A DNA stretch of 64,000 nucleotides from Spirosoma utsteinense (GTDB lineage: Bacteria; Bacteroidota; Bacteroidia; Cytophagales; Spirosomataceae): contig NZ_VFIA01000002.1 in assembly GCF_014282275.1 (NCBI RefSeq), positions 1-64,000 of the forward strand, in the 5' to 3' direction. Within the stretch, counting starts at the first letter, position 1. Each line of letters begins with the position of its first letter. The translations under genes and the position numbers were made by a program. This document shows, piece by piece, positions 41,710 to 54,300 of this stretch. The notes beneath the pieces are model-generated. The model was not told the origin of the DNA. It did no database searches and saw nothing but the letters and a program-made list of their open reading frames with translations.

Positions 41710-44154
41710 TTACTCCATCCCCAAAATCTTGATTTCTGTCCGGCGGTTTCGTTGGTGGTCGCTTTCCGAACAAGGAACGCCATCTGCACACTTGTTCAGG
41801 AGCACGCTTTCTCCAAGCCCTCTGGCTACTACCCGGCCCGGTACAATGCCTTTTGACTTTAGATAAGAAGCCGCCGACCTGGCTCGGTCGCCCGACAGTT
41901 TCTGGTTATACGGAGCCGTTGACCGACTGTCGGTGTGGGCCCGTATTTCAATTGTCATGGCGGGGTATTTATTCATCATCTTAACCACCTTATCGAGTTC
42001 TGCCGCTGCGTCGGGTCGGATAGCCGACTGATTACGATCGTAGTGAATATTATCGATGGTAATAATGTCTCCTTCTTTAAACATCAACAGGTTGGTATAC
42101 CCCGTGCTATCTTTCGTTAGGCGGCTACCCCATGTACCCATGTGCTCTTTCACGGCTTCAAGATGGTAGTCACAATTGGGCTGAATAACAAAGTGGTAGC
42201 GCCCGTTGACATCGGTCGTAGTTTCCTGCACGGTACCGTCGCACTCGTTCACGATGATAACCCTGGCTGCCCCAATCGGTTTCCGGTAGGTTTGCGTCAG
42301 CACCTCGCCTTCTACCAGTTTACCGGCCATACCCGATGTAAGTGTATTTTCAACGCCTGGCTGATTAGTGACTCCTGGTGGGGGATAACTCCCGGCAGTG
42401 GCAATCTTGTGTTCAGCCTCTGCGGCTGGTTTTGTCATTAAAATTTCGATACGCGATGGCTGCATATCTTCTTTGTTTTTGGTTGAAAAGCCAACTTTGT
42501 TCGTCAGGTATCCATCCTGACTAATGATAAACCGATTATCACTACCCGCTGTCAGACAGATACGAACCAAGCCTTCACTATTGGTTCTGAGTTCTTCCGC
42601 CGTGTTATCAGTCTTGTTGTCAAGGCGCAGTATTGTATTGGCCAGCGGCTCCCTCGTAGCGGCATCGATTATACTAATTGTCAACTCCCGACAGGTGTGC
42701 AATACGCCCTCGCGGGTAAAACGGTACACATCATTGTCGGCCCCGCCGTTTTTCCGGTTACTGCTGAGATAGCCCTTATTGCGTTCGCCATCCGTTACTA
42801 TACCAAAATCGTCTTTGGACGAATTGAGTGGTTCACCCAGACCGAGCAACTTGCCAACTGGCTGGCTGGGACCATTGAGTTGAATATAAAATAAATCCAG
42901 CCCGCCCAGTCCACCATGACCGTCTGAGGCTACGTACAGATTTCCCTTTTCGTCGACAAAGGGGAATAGCTCATTCCCCTTCGAATTGACGCGTTCACCC
43001 AGGTTTACAGGCGTATCCCACTGGCCATTTTTCCAGCTTGACACATATATATCAGATCCGCCAAAACCGCCCGGCCTATCGGATGAGAAATAGAGCAGTT
43101 GGTCAGGTTCACCGCTGCGGCCTTTGGCTAAACATGGGTGTCCCGTCGAAAACTCTTCGCTGTTGACCGGCAATTCGGTAGCGCTGCTCCACGACCCGTA
43201 CGTACGGGTAGCGGTAAAAAGTTTGAGTTTATTGACGCCGTCTTTACTTTCCCGGTATTGCCCTTCGTTATAATTGTTCCGGGTAAAAATCACGCGTGAG
43301 CCATCTACCGAAAAGGTGGCCGGTCCTTCATGATACCTTGAATTGAGCGCATGACTAAATGGTTTCAACGCGGTAGCGGTAGCAAACTTACCACCATATC
43401 CTGCTCTGCCTGGAACTCCCTCAAATGAACCAACCAGCCTCGAATCATTGGCCGTTGGGGCCGTGTAGGCATCGAACCCCAGCAACTGAATTGGTTTGGG
43501 TTGGGTCCTCTTACCAGTTGTTGATGTCGCGCCCGTCAGTGCATTCGCTTTGGGGAAATAATAAAGATCAAGAAAAGCAGTTTTAGTACGCTTGAATAAA
43601 TTTCGCCTTTTGTTTTCTGTCACGAACACCAGCCCGTCCTCGTAAAGCACGGGGCTGAATTCTGGCTTTTCTGTGTTCATGTTCAGGAATTCAACGCTGT
43701 ACGTACCAGTCGTTCGGGTCAACGAACCCACATCCTGACTAAGCTTTGCTGAAACGGTCCTGTAGTTATCTGCCGATAGCATTTCATCATACCTGGCATA
43801 GGCAACCTGGGCTTCCTTGTATTTCCCGTTGCTGGCCAGAGCCTGTGCATAATATAAGTGATAACGAGGGTATTTGGCCAGTGAATCGCTTTCGGCCAAC
43901 AGTTCACGGTACACCCGCTCGGCATTCTTCGTATCGCGTGCCTGCTGGTAGCTATACCCCAGCCGGGCTTTAATGGTCAATCGTTCCGGATAGGAGAGCG
44001 ATACCGGATTCGTCAATACCTGCTCATACAGATCGGCCGCTTTCGTATAGGCTAACTGATCGAACTGATGGTCAGCCTGCTTTGTCAATGACTGCGCCCA
44101 TACGGCACTAATCGACAAACTGATGAATCCGAAAAGGAAAACAATACGTTTCAT
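41710..44154 (-). CDS. TPR-PD40-OmpA outer-membrane protein (PorE-like)
   Basis: About 814 residues. The signal peptide Met-Lys-Arg-Ile-Val-Phe (cleaved after Val-Trp-Ala-Gln) fixes the start at 44154; the frame is open to 44298 but encodes no plausible extension. Order of parts: TPR-like helices (~20-140), PD40/TolB-like beta-propeller repeats (~180-500; Tyr-Phe-Ser-Ser-Asp-Arg-Pro-Gly-Gly-Phe-Gly-Gly-Ser-Asp), a carboxypeptidase-regulatory-like beta-sandwich (~510-680), and a C-terminal OmpA peptidoglycan-binding domain with Arg-Ala-His-Thr-Asp-Ser and Asn-Arg-Arg-Thr-Glu. This architecture occurs in proteins that link T9SS or surface machinery to peptidoglycan, such as PorE. Here it is flanked by two SprF-like genes and probably serves the adhesin system. 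Confidence 0.9.
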   Translation of the reverse strand: MKRIVFLFGFISLSISAVWAQSLTKQADHQFDQLAYTKAADLYEQVLTNPVSLSYPERLTIKARLGYSYQQARDTKNAERVYRELLAESDSLAKYPRYHLYYAQALASNGKYKEAQVAYARYDEMLSADNYRTVSAKLSQDVGSLTRTTGTYSVEFLNMNTEKPEFSPVLYEDGLVFVTENKRRNLFKRTKTAFLDLYYFPKANALTGATSTTGKRTQPKPIQLLGFDAYTAPTANDSRLVGSFEGVPGRAGYGGKFATATALKPFSHALNSRYHEGPATFSVDGSRVIFTRNNYNEGQYRESKDGVNKLKLFTATRTYGSWSSATELPVNSEEFSTGHPCLAKGRSGEPDQLLYFSSDRPGGFGGSDIYVSSWKNGQWDTPVNLGERVNSKGNELFPFVDEKGNLYVASDGHGGLGGLDLFYIQLNGPSQPVGKLLGLGEPLNSSKDDFGIVTDGERNKGYLSSNRKNGGADNDVYRFTREGVLHTCRELTISIIDAATREPLANTILRLDNKTDNTAEELRTNSEGLVRICLTAGSDNRFIISQDGYLTNKVGFSTKNKEDMQPSRIEILMTKPAAEAEHKIATAGSYPPPGVTNQPGVENTLTSGMAGKLVEGEVLTQTYRKPIGAARVIIVNECDGTVQETTTDVNGRYHFVIQPNCDYHLEAVKEHMGTWGSRLTKDSTGYTNLLMFKEGDIITIDNIHYDRNQSAIRPDAAAELDKVVKMMNKYPAMTIEIRAHTDSRSTAPYNQKLSGDRARSAASYLKSKGIVPGRVVARGLGESVLLNKCADGVPCSESDHQRNRRTEIKILGME

Positions 44155-44282
44155 GCGATGGACAAGTTGAAAGACGGTAGATAGGCAAACCTGGTACTGT
44201 AGCCACCCATATTCCGGGCAAGGCCACCCGTACTGATAAGCAAATACTGCGCCGGAACCCGTTCGTATCAGGTACCACATAG

Positions 44283-44331
44283 GGAAACTGGTTGACATAA
44301 AGCTTTTGGTAGCTTACATCAACCAGTTTCC
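44283..44331 (-). repeat. Intercistronic stem-loop between the SprF-like and OmpA-like genes
   Basis: Perfect 13-bp arms GGAAACTGGTTGA (44283-44295) and TCAACCAGTTTCC (44319-44331) enclose a 23-nt loop that has its own AAGCT/AGCTT pairing. It lies 28 bp after the SprF-like stop and 128 bp before the OmpA-like start. There is no T run, so it may stabilise or process the mRNA, or partly attenuate downstream expression. Confidence 0.65.
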
Positions 44332-44359
44332 GGGTGTGTATTATTGGTTCTGTTGCTTA

Positions 44360-45337
44360 TTAAAAATAACGGGGCGTCAGGATACGACTCTTGCCAATGC
44401 CGAACTCATAGCGGAGCATGATCTCATGGGAGTTTGGAGCGATCCGCTGAAAATTGTTCATCGTGCGATCATAAGCATAACCGAACCGAAACTGATCGGT
44501 CAGTTGTACTTCCAGGAGCCCTACGATTGCATCGGTACTGTACGGTGTCCACGACGTAAATTGATTTCGGCGTATCGATGTTCCAATGGCGATGCGGTCG
44601 GCAAACCAAACGTTGACGTTTGCATCGAAACCCAGAGGAGCACCCTCGGCGTACTTCACTAATACCGATGGTTTTAGTTTAACAACCGGACTCACACCGA
44701 TCACGAAACCCGCCGTAGCATAGGCATGGCGACGTTGTACCGAGCGGTAATCGCCGGAAGCATATTCAGAAAGCCGGTTCTTGATAAGCCGGGGTACGGA
44801 TACTCCGATGTACGATTTATCATTGCTCAGGTAGATACCGGTTCCAAAGTTTGGCAGCACTTTGCTGATATTGGTTGCAAAAGCCGGATCAAGTTGTCCC
44901 GTTCCGTCCGGGCTGGTCTGCACGCGGGTCAGGTCCCACCGGAAACTGGAAGCCCCTCCCTGAAGGCCCAGGGCCAGCGTCGATCGGTTACCTACCTTCA
45001 TCCGAAATGCATAGGAGACAAACGCACCAGCCTCCTGCATCTCGCCGAACTTATCTCCATACAGCTGCAGGCCTACCCCTACCCGCTCCCGGTTGAGGGG
45101 CATGTCCATGGTGAAGGTTGCTGTTTGGGGAGCACCCGGCACGCCTGTCCATTGATTCCGGTAAAGGGCCGCCATGCTCAGTACATCGCGGCTGCCCGCA
45201 TAGGCCGGGTTGATAGCCGTCATGTTAAACATGTACTGCGAGAACATCTTGTCCTGCTGTGCCCGGAGTTGGCTGCTGCCGACCCCAAGGATCAGCAGCG
45301 CGACTGCCCAACGTTTGATTGAAAACTGATTTGACAT
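44360..45337 (-). CDS. PorP/SprF-family outer-membrane protein, partner of the adhesin
   Basis: A 325-residue protein with a signal peptide (ending Leu-Arg-Ala-Gln-Gln) and the family motif Phe-Ser-Gln-Tyr-Met-Phe-Asn-Met-Thr-Ala-Ile-Asn-Pro-Ala-Tyr-Ala-Gly-Ser. A beta-barrel follows. It starts 5 bp after the giant adhesin stop codon, the same adhesin-SprF pairing as sprB-sprF in Flavobacterium. It is therefore the likely dedicated secretion or anchoring partner of that adhesin. The second copy at 40710-41627 is clearly diverged. Confidence 0.94.
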   Translation of the reverse strand: MSNQFSIKRWAVALLILGVGSSQLRAQQDKMFSQYMFNMTAINPAYAGSRDVLSMAALYRNQWTGVPGAPQTATFTMDMPLNRERVGVGLQLYGDKFGEMQEAGAFVSYAFRMKVGNRSTLALGLQGGASSFRWDLTRVQTSPDGTGQLDPAFATNISKVLPNFGTGIYLSNDKSYIGVSVPRLIKNRLSEYASGDYRSVQRRHAYATAGFVIGVSPVVKLKPSVLVKYAEGAPLGFDANVNVWFADRIAIGTSIRRNQFTSWTPYSTDAIVGLLEVQLTDQFRFGYAYDRTMNNFQRIAPNSHEIMLRYEFGIGKSRILTPRYF

Positions 45338-45342
45338 CGGTA

Positions 45343-48300
45343 TTAGCGGTTAATCGTCATGTATCGTACAAACTTGCGTCCATCGCCCGTCTTAATCACG
45401 TAATAGTAAGTCCCGTCGGGAAGGCCGTTGGCTCCGTCGCTGATGACGATACCGGTGTTTGGTTTCCCGTCCCAATCGTTCCTGTAGTCATCATTCCTGT
45501 AGACTAGATATCCCCAGCGATTGTACACTTCCAGACTGATTGTCTGACCAGCAGCACCCCGGATCACGAACAGGTCGTTGATACCATCACCGTTTGGCGA
45601 GAAGCCCTGCGGAATGAAGAGCGTCGTACCTGTTGACGGCAGATTCAGCGGAGTTGCTTCACGCTCATTTAGGTCGGTTGGGTTATTGTTGCCATTCAGA
45701 TCAGGATCCAGCCCGCTTGTCGAGATATCGGTCACCGTGGTGGTTCCAGACTTAGCTGTAGCTATTACCGAGTTCAGGAACGTATTGGTGCTGCCATCGG
45801 TCGATATGTTCAGCGTCACCAGGATTGAATCTGTCTTGCCAGCAGCCAGCGTACTAAGGCTATCACCCAGCACAAGTCGAGGGTCAGCAGCGCCATCGAA
45901 GTTCGGATTCAGTTTTAGCGCGCTGCCCGTCGAGACCATCACCGGTGCCTTTACGATGGTGAAGGTTGCTCCGGTCGTTGTGTTGAACACCTTCGACAAT
46001 GAATCAGTCACGCTGACATTTCTCAACACCTCACGTCCATAGTTTTTAACTACGATTTTGTACGTCACATTGAAGCTGCCATCGGCCTGCCGGATTGTGT
46101 CCTGAACGGCCATAGCTACACCCACATAGGATTCGGATGACAGGCTATTCAGTGAAATAGGCGTTGGTATGCTGTTATTACGTGGATCAAGGTCATTGTC
46201 TGGGTCATCATTGATACCTGCTGTCGACATATCTTCCACCAGATCGCCCGTTTCTGTTTGCGCCATTGCTCTGGCCGTGTTGTAGAACGTCAGCGAATCG
46301 GCGTTTTTCACATTTACCCGAACAGCAAACGAGAGAGTACTAAACGCCCCGACCGGCAGATTACTGAGCGATTCGACGAGCATCTTCGTAATGAGCCCCT
46401 GACCGGTGTAGAGCGAATCTACGGTCAGACCCGCGTCAGATTTTACGACAATTCGATTGCTCACGATCAGCGCGCCGTTCCTGAACGTTTCGGATAGGTT
46501 ATCCATTACCTGAACTTTACGAAGCGCTACCGAACCCAGGTTACTTACCTTAATGGTGTACGGGATATCATAAACACCGGCCTCCACCAGTATAGGTGTA
46601 CCAACCGATTTGGCAACTCCGATCAGGCCTTTTGGCAGGTCGAAACGAACCGCAGTCGACATGGCACCCTGCTTGGCAGGATCGAGTCCGTTGTTGGAGA
46701 TGTCCCTGACAACCTGACCAGGATTAGCCGTATTAGCCGTTGCTATTGCCGTTGAATAGAACGGTCCGTTCGTACCATTTGGCTTTATGTTTACGGTTAC
46801 ATCCACCGTTTGCTGCTCCCCAACAGCCAGTTTACTGGCACTGGTTAACAAGTCAGGCCGCGTGCTACCATTGAAGTTAGGGTTGACGACCAGACTACTG
46901 CCTGCCGCAGTCACCGGGACACCAACGACAGAGTAAGAAGCAGGTGCCTTGAATGCCCGGATCAGGCTATCGGTCAGGCTTATAGCTGACAGTGCCATAT
47001 CGCCCAGGTTTTTAAGCGTTGCCCTGTAGGTAACGTTAAAGCTACCATCGGCCTGTGGGTCCACCTTCATAACAGCCAGAGCTACCCCGATCGACGGGCC
47101 TACCAGCTGAACTGCACGAAGTGTGAAACTCGTCTGACTGGTGTTATTCGTTGGGTTACCATCGCCATCGGGGTCCGGATCACCACCGTCGACCGACTGA
47201 TCATAGACCGATGTCAGGCTATTCTGAGCCGTTACGCTGGCACTATTCAGGAACATACTCGTGGCATTGCCCGCGGCCCGTCTCACCATCACATCGAGCG
47301 TGAAGAGCTGCGAACGACCGGGTGCCAGATAACTAGCCTGACCCAACAGAGCCGTATTGGAGCCCGTGCCACTGAAGGCAGGATTGACAACCAGTGTAGA
47401 ACCGACCGCTCCTGGCTTAACAACCGCACTAACCACCGTGTTGGGGGCAAAAACCCGGGCCAGATCGTCTGTCACCTGCACCTTACGCAGGGTGTCGTCA
47501 CCGAAATTGGTCAGAACAAAGCTGTAACTAACCTTAAAGTTCGATGCATCGATGACTGTAGGCGTTCCCAATACAGCCTTGGCAAGACCAATAAGGCTCG
47601 GCTTATGAGCCGACGTGTTGCTTACTGTCGCATACGCCCAGTTGTTAGGCTTATCTGTGTCATGCTGATCGAGATACGTGATATCGGCATAGTTGAAAAT
47701 TTCACCTTTACCAATCACACGGGCATCGAAAACAATAAGCACAGAGTCTCTTACGGCAAGACTGGGGATATGTTTGTAGATAACTCCACCAGTTACCGTG
47801 TAGTTTGCAGAAGCCGATGGAATCAATTCCACTTCCTTCGGCAGCACATCCTTAACTTCGATGTTCGTTGCCAGGTTAGGGCCGAGGTTACTTACCCTAA
47901 TGGTATAAGTAACGATTTCACCGGTTTTGGCTCTGGCCTTGTTAACTGTTTTAACAATGCGTACATCCGTATGCAGCGTATCGGTTTCGCAATTGAAGAT
48001 ATTCACCTTCACCTGCGAGGGTGCGCTCACACAACCCTCTCTGCTTCTGGCAAAGATGTAGTAGGTACCGGATCCAACAGAATCCGGCCGCATTACCCGG
48101 GGTGAAGAAGCCGATGAGCCGATTCGATATTCAAAGCTCACACCAACGGCAGTAACCGACATAGGGGTGAAGGCACTCGCCAGGTTGGCCACTTTAGATG
48201 GGCATATATTACGGATATTATCAACCTGGGGACCTGCCGCTGGTTCTGCAACCGTTATAACCACATCCGCTGATTTCGCCGAACTACACCCTTTCGCGTT

Positions 48301-51300
48301 GATCAGTTGTACACTATACCTGCCGCTTGTTTTGACAACGATCTGCTGCGTTCGGGCATTGTTGCTCCATAGGTAACCATCGCCCGCAGTAGCCCGGAGC
48401 GTTACCGAATCGCCATAGCAGAAATTAGTGGCTCCGCTAACGGTTATCGTTGGAACCGTCTTAACGCTCTCGATTGTCAATACCATCTCATCTTTAGCGA
48501 CAGCACAGGCGGCATTGTTCGTACTCACCGATAGGGTCAGGGTTACTTTGCCTACCAGTATATCTTCTGCGCTTGCGGTGTAAATCGCCCTTGTCGAGAA
48601 CGGATTATCGAACGTGCCGTTTCCAGTACTGGTCCATTGGGCTATCTGACCAGCTCCTCCAATTACACCACTCAACTGATAGGTCTTTATAGCGCAGATG
48701 ACGGCATCCGGACCGGCACTGGCCGTTACGGGATTGGCCGGATTGCAGGGAATGGGATCATTACAGTTACTGATCATGACATGCATAAGGGCAGGTAGAC
48801 TGTAGCAGCCCGCCACTGTCTTCTCCACGACATAATAGATTCCTGTACCAGCAGTAGCCGGATTAGCCACTTTCGATTCACGGCCTAGGGTTGCGCTCGT
48901 GTAATATTCGAACACGCCCCCTGGCGTCGATGCCGTGGTAGTCAGGCCCGTTGCCAGATTAACCGTGCTGGACGGACACGTATTGGTACGGTCGACGACT
49001 AGTGGCGCGGTCACCTTTGGCAGTACCGTTATCGCAATTGGGTTCGAGGCAACGCTCTTGCAGTTGGTCGAGTTACAGCAACGGGCCGTATACGTTCCGC
49101 TAGTGGCGAGTGATACGGTTATGGATGTACCCACCAGATCATTGGACCACGTCACATAGCTGTTAGCCGGGCAACCCTGAGCCGTGAGCGTAATGGGTGC
49201 TCCGAAGCAGACTGTCGTACTGCTAACGATCGACGTTCCCGAACCAGCCACTGAGATCGTTGGTGCATTAGGTGCGCCGACCCTGATGGTTGTGGAAGCC
49301 GACCAGTCACCCTCGCAGCTACCAACCTTACACTTAACACGGTAGCTGACGTCGGCGGTTGCTATCACGGTTAAGGTGTTACCAATTGTCCTACCGTCAG
49401 ACCAGACGTAAGCACTGCCTTCGCAACCGGTAGCCGTTAAGACCACCGTTTCGTTGATACAAACTGCCGTACGATTGCTCGTAATGGTTGGGATACCCGG
49501 CGTCCCTAAATCGATCCTCAGGCTGGCCGATGGCTTACTGATACAACCGTCGATTGAGCAGGTAGCCGTTAGTACCGTATTGCTGAAAATCGTCTTGTCA
49601 ACCGCCTGACCTATGGAGCCGTCCGACCAGCGTATTGTCCCGCCAACACAGCCTCTAGCCTCAAGCGTCACCGTCGCGCCGGAGCATACCGTCTGAGCCG
49701 AAGCTGACAGCACGGGCGGATCTATTTGCGTAACCCTTACCAGTGCGCCCACAGCATCCAGATCAGCACAGATTCTCTTATCAGCTATGATTTTGAGGAC
49801 ATCCGCTCCTGTTGTTATGCCTGGTCTCACCAGCGACAGATCGAGGTAGTTCCTGTCGGCCGGGTTGGCGTTATACACCAGCGTATGAATAGTGTAGCCG
49901 GCAGCCGCTGACGTTACCGTGAACGAAGGTGCAGCACTCGTTTGCTGGACTACTAAACTGGTTCCTTTCGTCAACACGTAAAGTATCGAATAGCCCGCTG
50001 GCTGTAGCAGACCTCCACCCGGACGGGCAGCGATTTCTGTTATGACCGGACCGGCACAGACCGCAGGATTAACCGGGATAAGCGTACCTGCCCTAGCCAG
50101 GCAGCTGCCTCCGTTTATTACCACCGTAATCGATGGATCGCTCAGGCAGGTACGGACCTTACATTGTACGTAATAGGACTGGGTACCTACCGGCCGGACA
50201 ACAAGTACAGCGCCTTTATTATTTCCATTGATATCATTTGCCGACCAGATCAGTTCGCCCCCCGTACAACCCGTCGCCGTGAGCGTTACCGTACCACCTG
50301 GCTCAACCGCCGTAGCTGAAGCTACGATGGTTGGCATTGGTACCGGCACTACTGTGAGGGTGTATTGGGTCGATGAATTGCTCCTGCATACCCCATCCTG
50401 GCAGTATACTGTATAGGATGTTGTTACAGCAGGGGACACCACAATCTCCCGGGTGGTTTCGCTGGTGCTCCAGTGGGGCGTACCCTGACAGTTGCTGACC
50501 ATTAGCGTTACCCGTTCGCCAGGGCAGATCGTATTGGTGCCGGAAGCGATGACTGGCCTTGGTGCCGGTGTCACGTTAATTCTAACAACGTTCGACCTAC
50601 CACTACCGCATTGGCCATCGGCCTTGCAGATCGCGTAGAACTCATTGCTGGTGGAAGTAGGCGTAACGGAGACTACAGTACCCCTTTGACCATCCGACCA
50701 GAGTACGGTAGCCGTACAGCCCGTTGCCGTCAGCGAAACAAGGCCACCCTCACAGGTAGCGGTAGCTGAAGCCACGATACGGGGTGCCGTGCCACTGGTA
50801 TTTACCGTGATACGCACTCTGTTGGACGCGTCACTTTCGCAGGTGGCCTGCTTGCAGGTTGCATAGTATTCGTTGCTTTCCGTTGGCATCACCTCGATAC
50901 TAGCCCCGAACTTGTTATCAGGGCCATACCATTTAACGATACCCTGACAGCCCTCGGCCGTCAGTACCACTTTCTCACCACTACAAATCAACGATTTATC
51001 GCTCCTGATAATCGGAGCCGATGGTGTTACTACAGTGATCGGTATGGCTATCGATGGATTACTGATACAGGTCCCGACTCTACACTGCGCGTAATAGCTG
51101 ATGTTTGCCCTTGGATATACGCTGATCACGGAACCGGTCAGGCTCACGCCGTTTCTGTCGGTAGCATTCCAGGTTACCGTACCCGTGCAGCCCGTTGCTG
51201 TCAGCGAAAGAACACCATTCGCGCAAATTGAATCGGCGCTGGCTACAATCGTTGGAACAACCGGAGCAACTACAGTAATGGTATAAGCAGCCGATGGCCT

Positions 51301-54300
51301 GCTGGTACAGGTACCATTTCTACAGGAGACGCTGTACGTGTTCGTACCCAGCGCTGGTGTAACAACTATACTAGCTGTGGTCTGACTTGTATTGCTCCAG
51401 ACCGGTGTTCCCACACAACCGTTGACGGTCAGCGTAACCGTTTCGCCAGGACAAACAACGGTAGTACTGGCAGTGATCGTTGGTGTTGGTAGGTTGGTAG
51501 CTATATCGATTATTCTCGTCGCCGGGTCGCTCAGGCAGCTACCCTTCAGACACTGTGCCGTGTACGTTGTTCTGATATATGGAATAACAACGATCGACGC
51601 ACCAGTCTTACCTGCTTCCGACCACTGAACAGTTCCTCCTTCACAACCACTCGCCGTTAGCGTAACCGAAGTACCCGCACACACGTCACCCGTAATCGAA
51701 GCGGTGATGGTGGGTATGGCTACATTCGTTACCGTTACGGCAATTATGTTCGATGGACCGCTCGTACAACCGTTCAGAACGCAGTTTGCCGAGTAACTGG
51801 TCGTTATCGTTGGACTTACTGTAACAGTCAGACCCGTGCGTCCATTCGACCAGTTGACCACACCACCTTCACAGCCAGTTGCGCTCAGCGTAGTCGATCC
51901 ATCTTTGCAAATTATAGTTGAAGAAGCGGCAATGGATGGTGCAACACCAATGCAACGATTCGTTTCTATCGTTACCGAAGAGGTATCGTTCTGCGGGTAT
52001 CGCGGATCATTATTTGAGCCACCTACGATAGCCGTATTTTTAATTGAGCCAACTGCGTTAATGGTGGCTTCGATCAGCAGATTACGATTCGAGTCCTTTG
52101 TAAGCGTACCAACTGTCCAGATACCGGTTCCAACGTTGTACTCGCCTGCTGGTGTCGAACTAACGTAGGTCAGTGTCGATGGCAGCAGATCGTTTACGTA
52201 GACAGTAGTACCGGTGATAGGACCATTGTTCGCTGCCCTGATCGAGTAGGTAATCTTCTGACCTACCGAATAGGGTCCTGCTGTTACAACTTGTTTCACC
52301 ACCGCCAGATCAGCCAGGCAAGACCCCACGGTAACCGTTAGGGAGGTGCGGGTGCTTACGCAGTTTTCCGGGCTAATAGCCTCAGCGGTATAAACAATCC
52401 GTCCGGCCCTCGATGGGGTCACCGTTAATTTTCCACCGCTTGATGTTGTACCAATTAACTGATTGTTCTGATCGTACCAGTTGATTCTAGAGCCCGGCGC
52501 AAAACCGATCAGCTTTGTACTACTACCCTGACATACCAGTGTGTCGTCGCAGGCGACACCAACGGGTGTAGTTGGGCGACTATTGATCCTGAGGATCAAT
52601 GAACTTCTGGCAGCCGCACACTCATCGTCCGGACCGCCCGGATCATTTGTCGTTACGGTGAGAAGCACAGAGCCACGCGTGATATCAGCCGTCGATGGGG
52701 TATAATTGGCTGTCAGGCTATTTGGATTTGAAAATGTACCTGTACCATCAGACGACCAGGTGACACTCGTTGCCGAACCCCCCAGTATGGCTCTTAGCGC
52801 CACGACATCACCAGCACAGATAACCTGACCCGGCCCTGCACTCACAATGGCTTCATTCTGACACCTACACGTGCTAATCTCAACCGTCAGAACAGTCGGA
52901 TTACTGTAGCAGCCCGTTGCCGATTTAGCAAACAGGTATAGCCTGCCAGCTCCCCGTGCTGTCAGGTTAGTTACTCGGGTAGCTTCAGAACGATTGATAC
53001 TGGTGTACCATTCATAGGTCAGACCACTCGTCTGGTTCTCGATCTGAATTCTGGTCAGGTCGACTGTTTGCGTCGGGCATGTATTTCTTATGTTTCCTAA
53101 GGCAATAGGAGTCGGAACGGTTGTGACGGTTACTACAATTGGCTTACGGATACTGCGACAGCCGGTGGCCGTAACCGCTTCAACATAATAGACCGTTGTT
53201 GTTGTCGGCCTCACCACCAGGGGCTCTCCCGATTCAAGCGTATCAAATGCAACACCATCGTAGGGCGTCAGGTACCAGTAAAGTTTGGCCGTAGGCACAG
53301 ACGTCGAGGCCGTTAACTGAAGCGACTCACCATTACACAGGCTACCGTCGTTCGAGGTTATCAGGTTAAAGTTGGGTGGGCAGGGCGACTGTAGAAAGTA
53401 GCCGGCATCTACCGTTGGATTATTACGTGCTATACTCGATCCGGGCTGACTGGTATCAATTGTATAGACGCCCGTGAATCCATTTAGCCCGGCATCGCTG
53501 TCAAGGTCATCCGTAACACCTGACGCATTGGAAACCGTTAGTTGATAGCCCGGTGGATTCATAAACCGAACTATATATTGGCCGTCAGTCAGACGGTCAA
53601 ACGTATACAGCCCCCCGCCAGCGGTGACAGTCGACCCTAGTTGTCGTGTTCCAGTTTCATCGTAGAGGTAAACCGTTACACCATCGATACCGGTAGCGCC
53701 ATCATCCTGCTTACCGTTCTTATTGGTATCCACAAATACGTAATTACCAAGGCTACCATAAGGACCCTGGATTACCTCTATGTTGCAGCAGTTCGATGCC
53801 GGACAGCCGTTTCGGTAGGTTACGAACCGGTAGGTACCCGTGCTCTTGAAGGTTAGAGAAAAGTCAGCATTTACTGCCGCCAATGTAGGAGAGACACTGG
53901 CGGGGCTAATGAGGACATCATTACGGTACCACTCCGTCCTGTCAAACCCTGTTGGAATTGATATAGTGAACTCATCACCCGGATACCAAAGTATCGGTAC
54001 CGAAAAACAAACCACGTCATAATCGTCTTCGACCAGGTTCTGGTTATTAGGACTTGAGTCGACGTCGGGCAGATTAGCGAATACAACTTCTGCTGAGTTG
54101 AACCATACCCCACGTTCAAGCACTTTGGCTCTGAACGTAATAACGCTCGAATCATTGGCCGCTATCTGACCAACATTCCAGGTGCCGGTTGTAGATACAT
54201 AAGTACCACTACCCCGTACCACCAGCGCTGAACCGGGAACATAGGCCACGCCATCAGCAGGGAGCCCATCTTTCACCACTACACCAGTAGCAGTAGCCAT

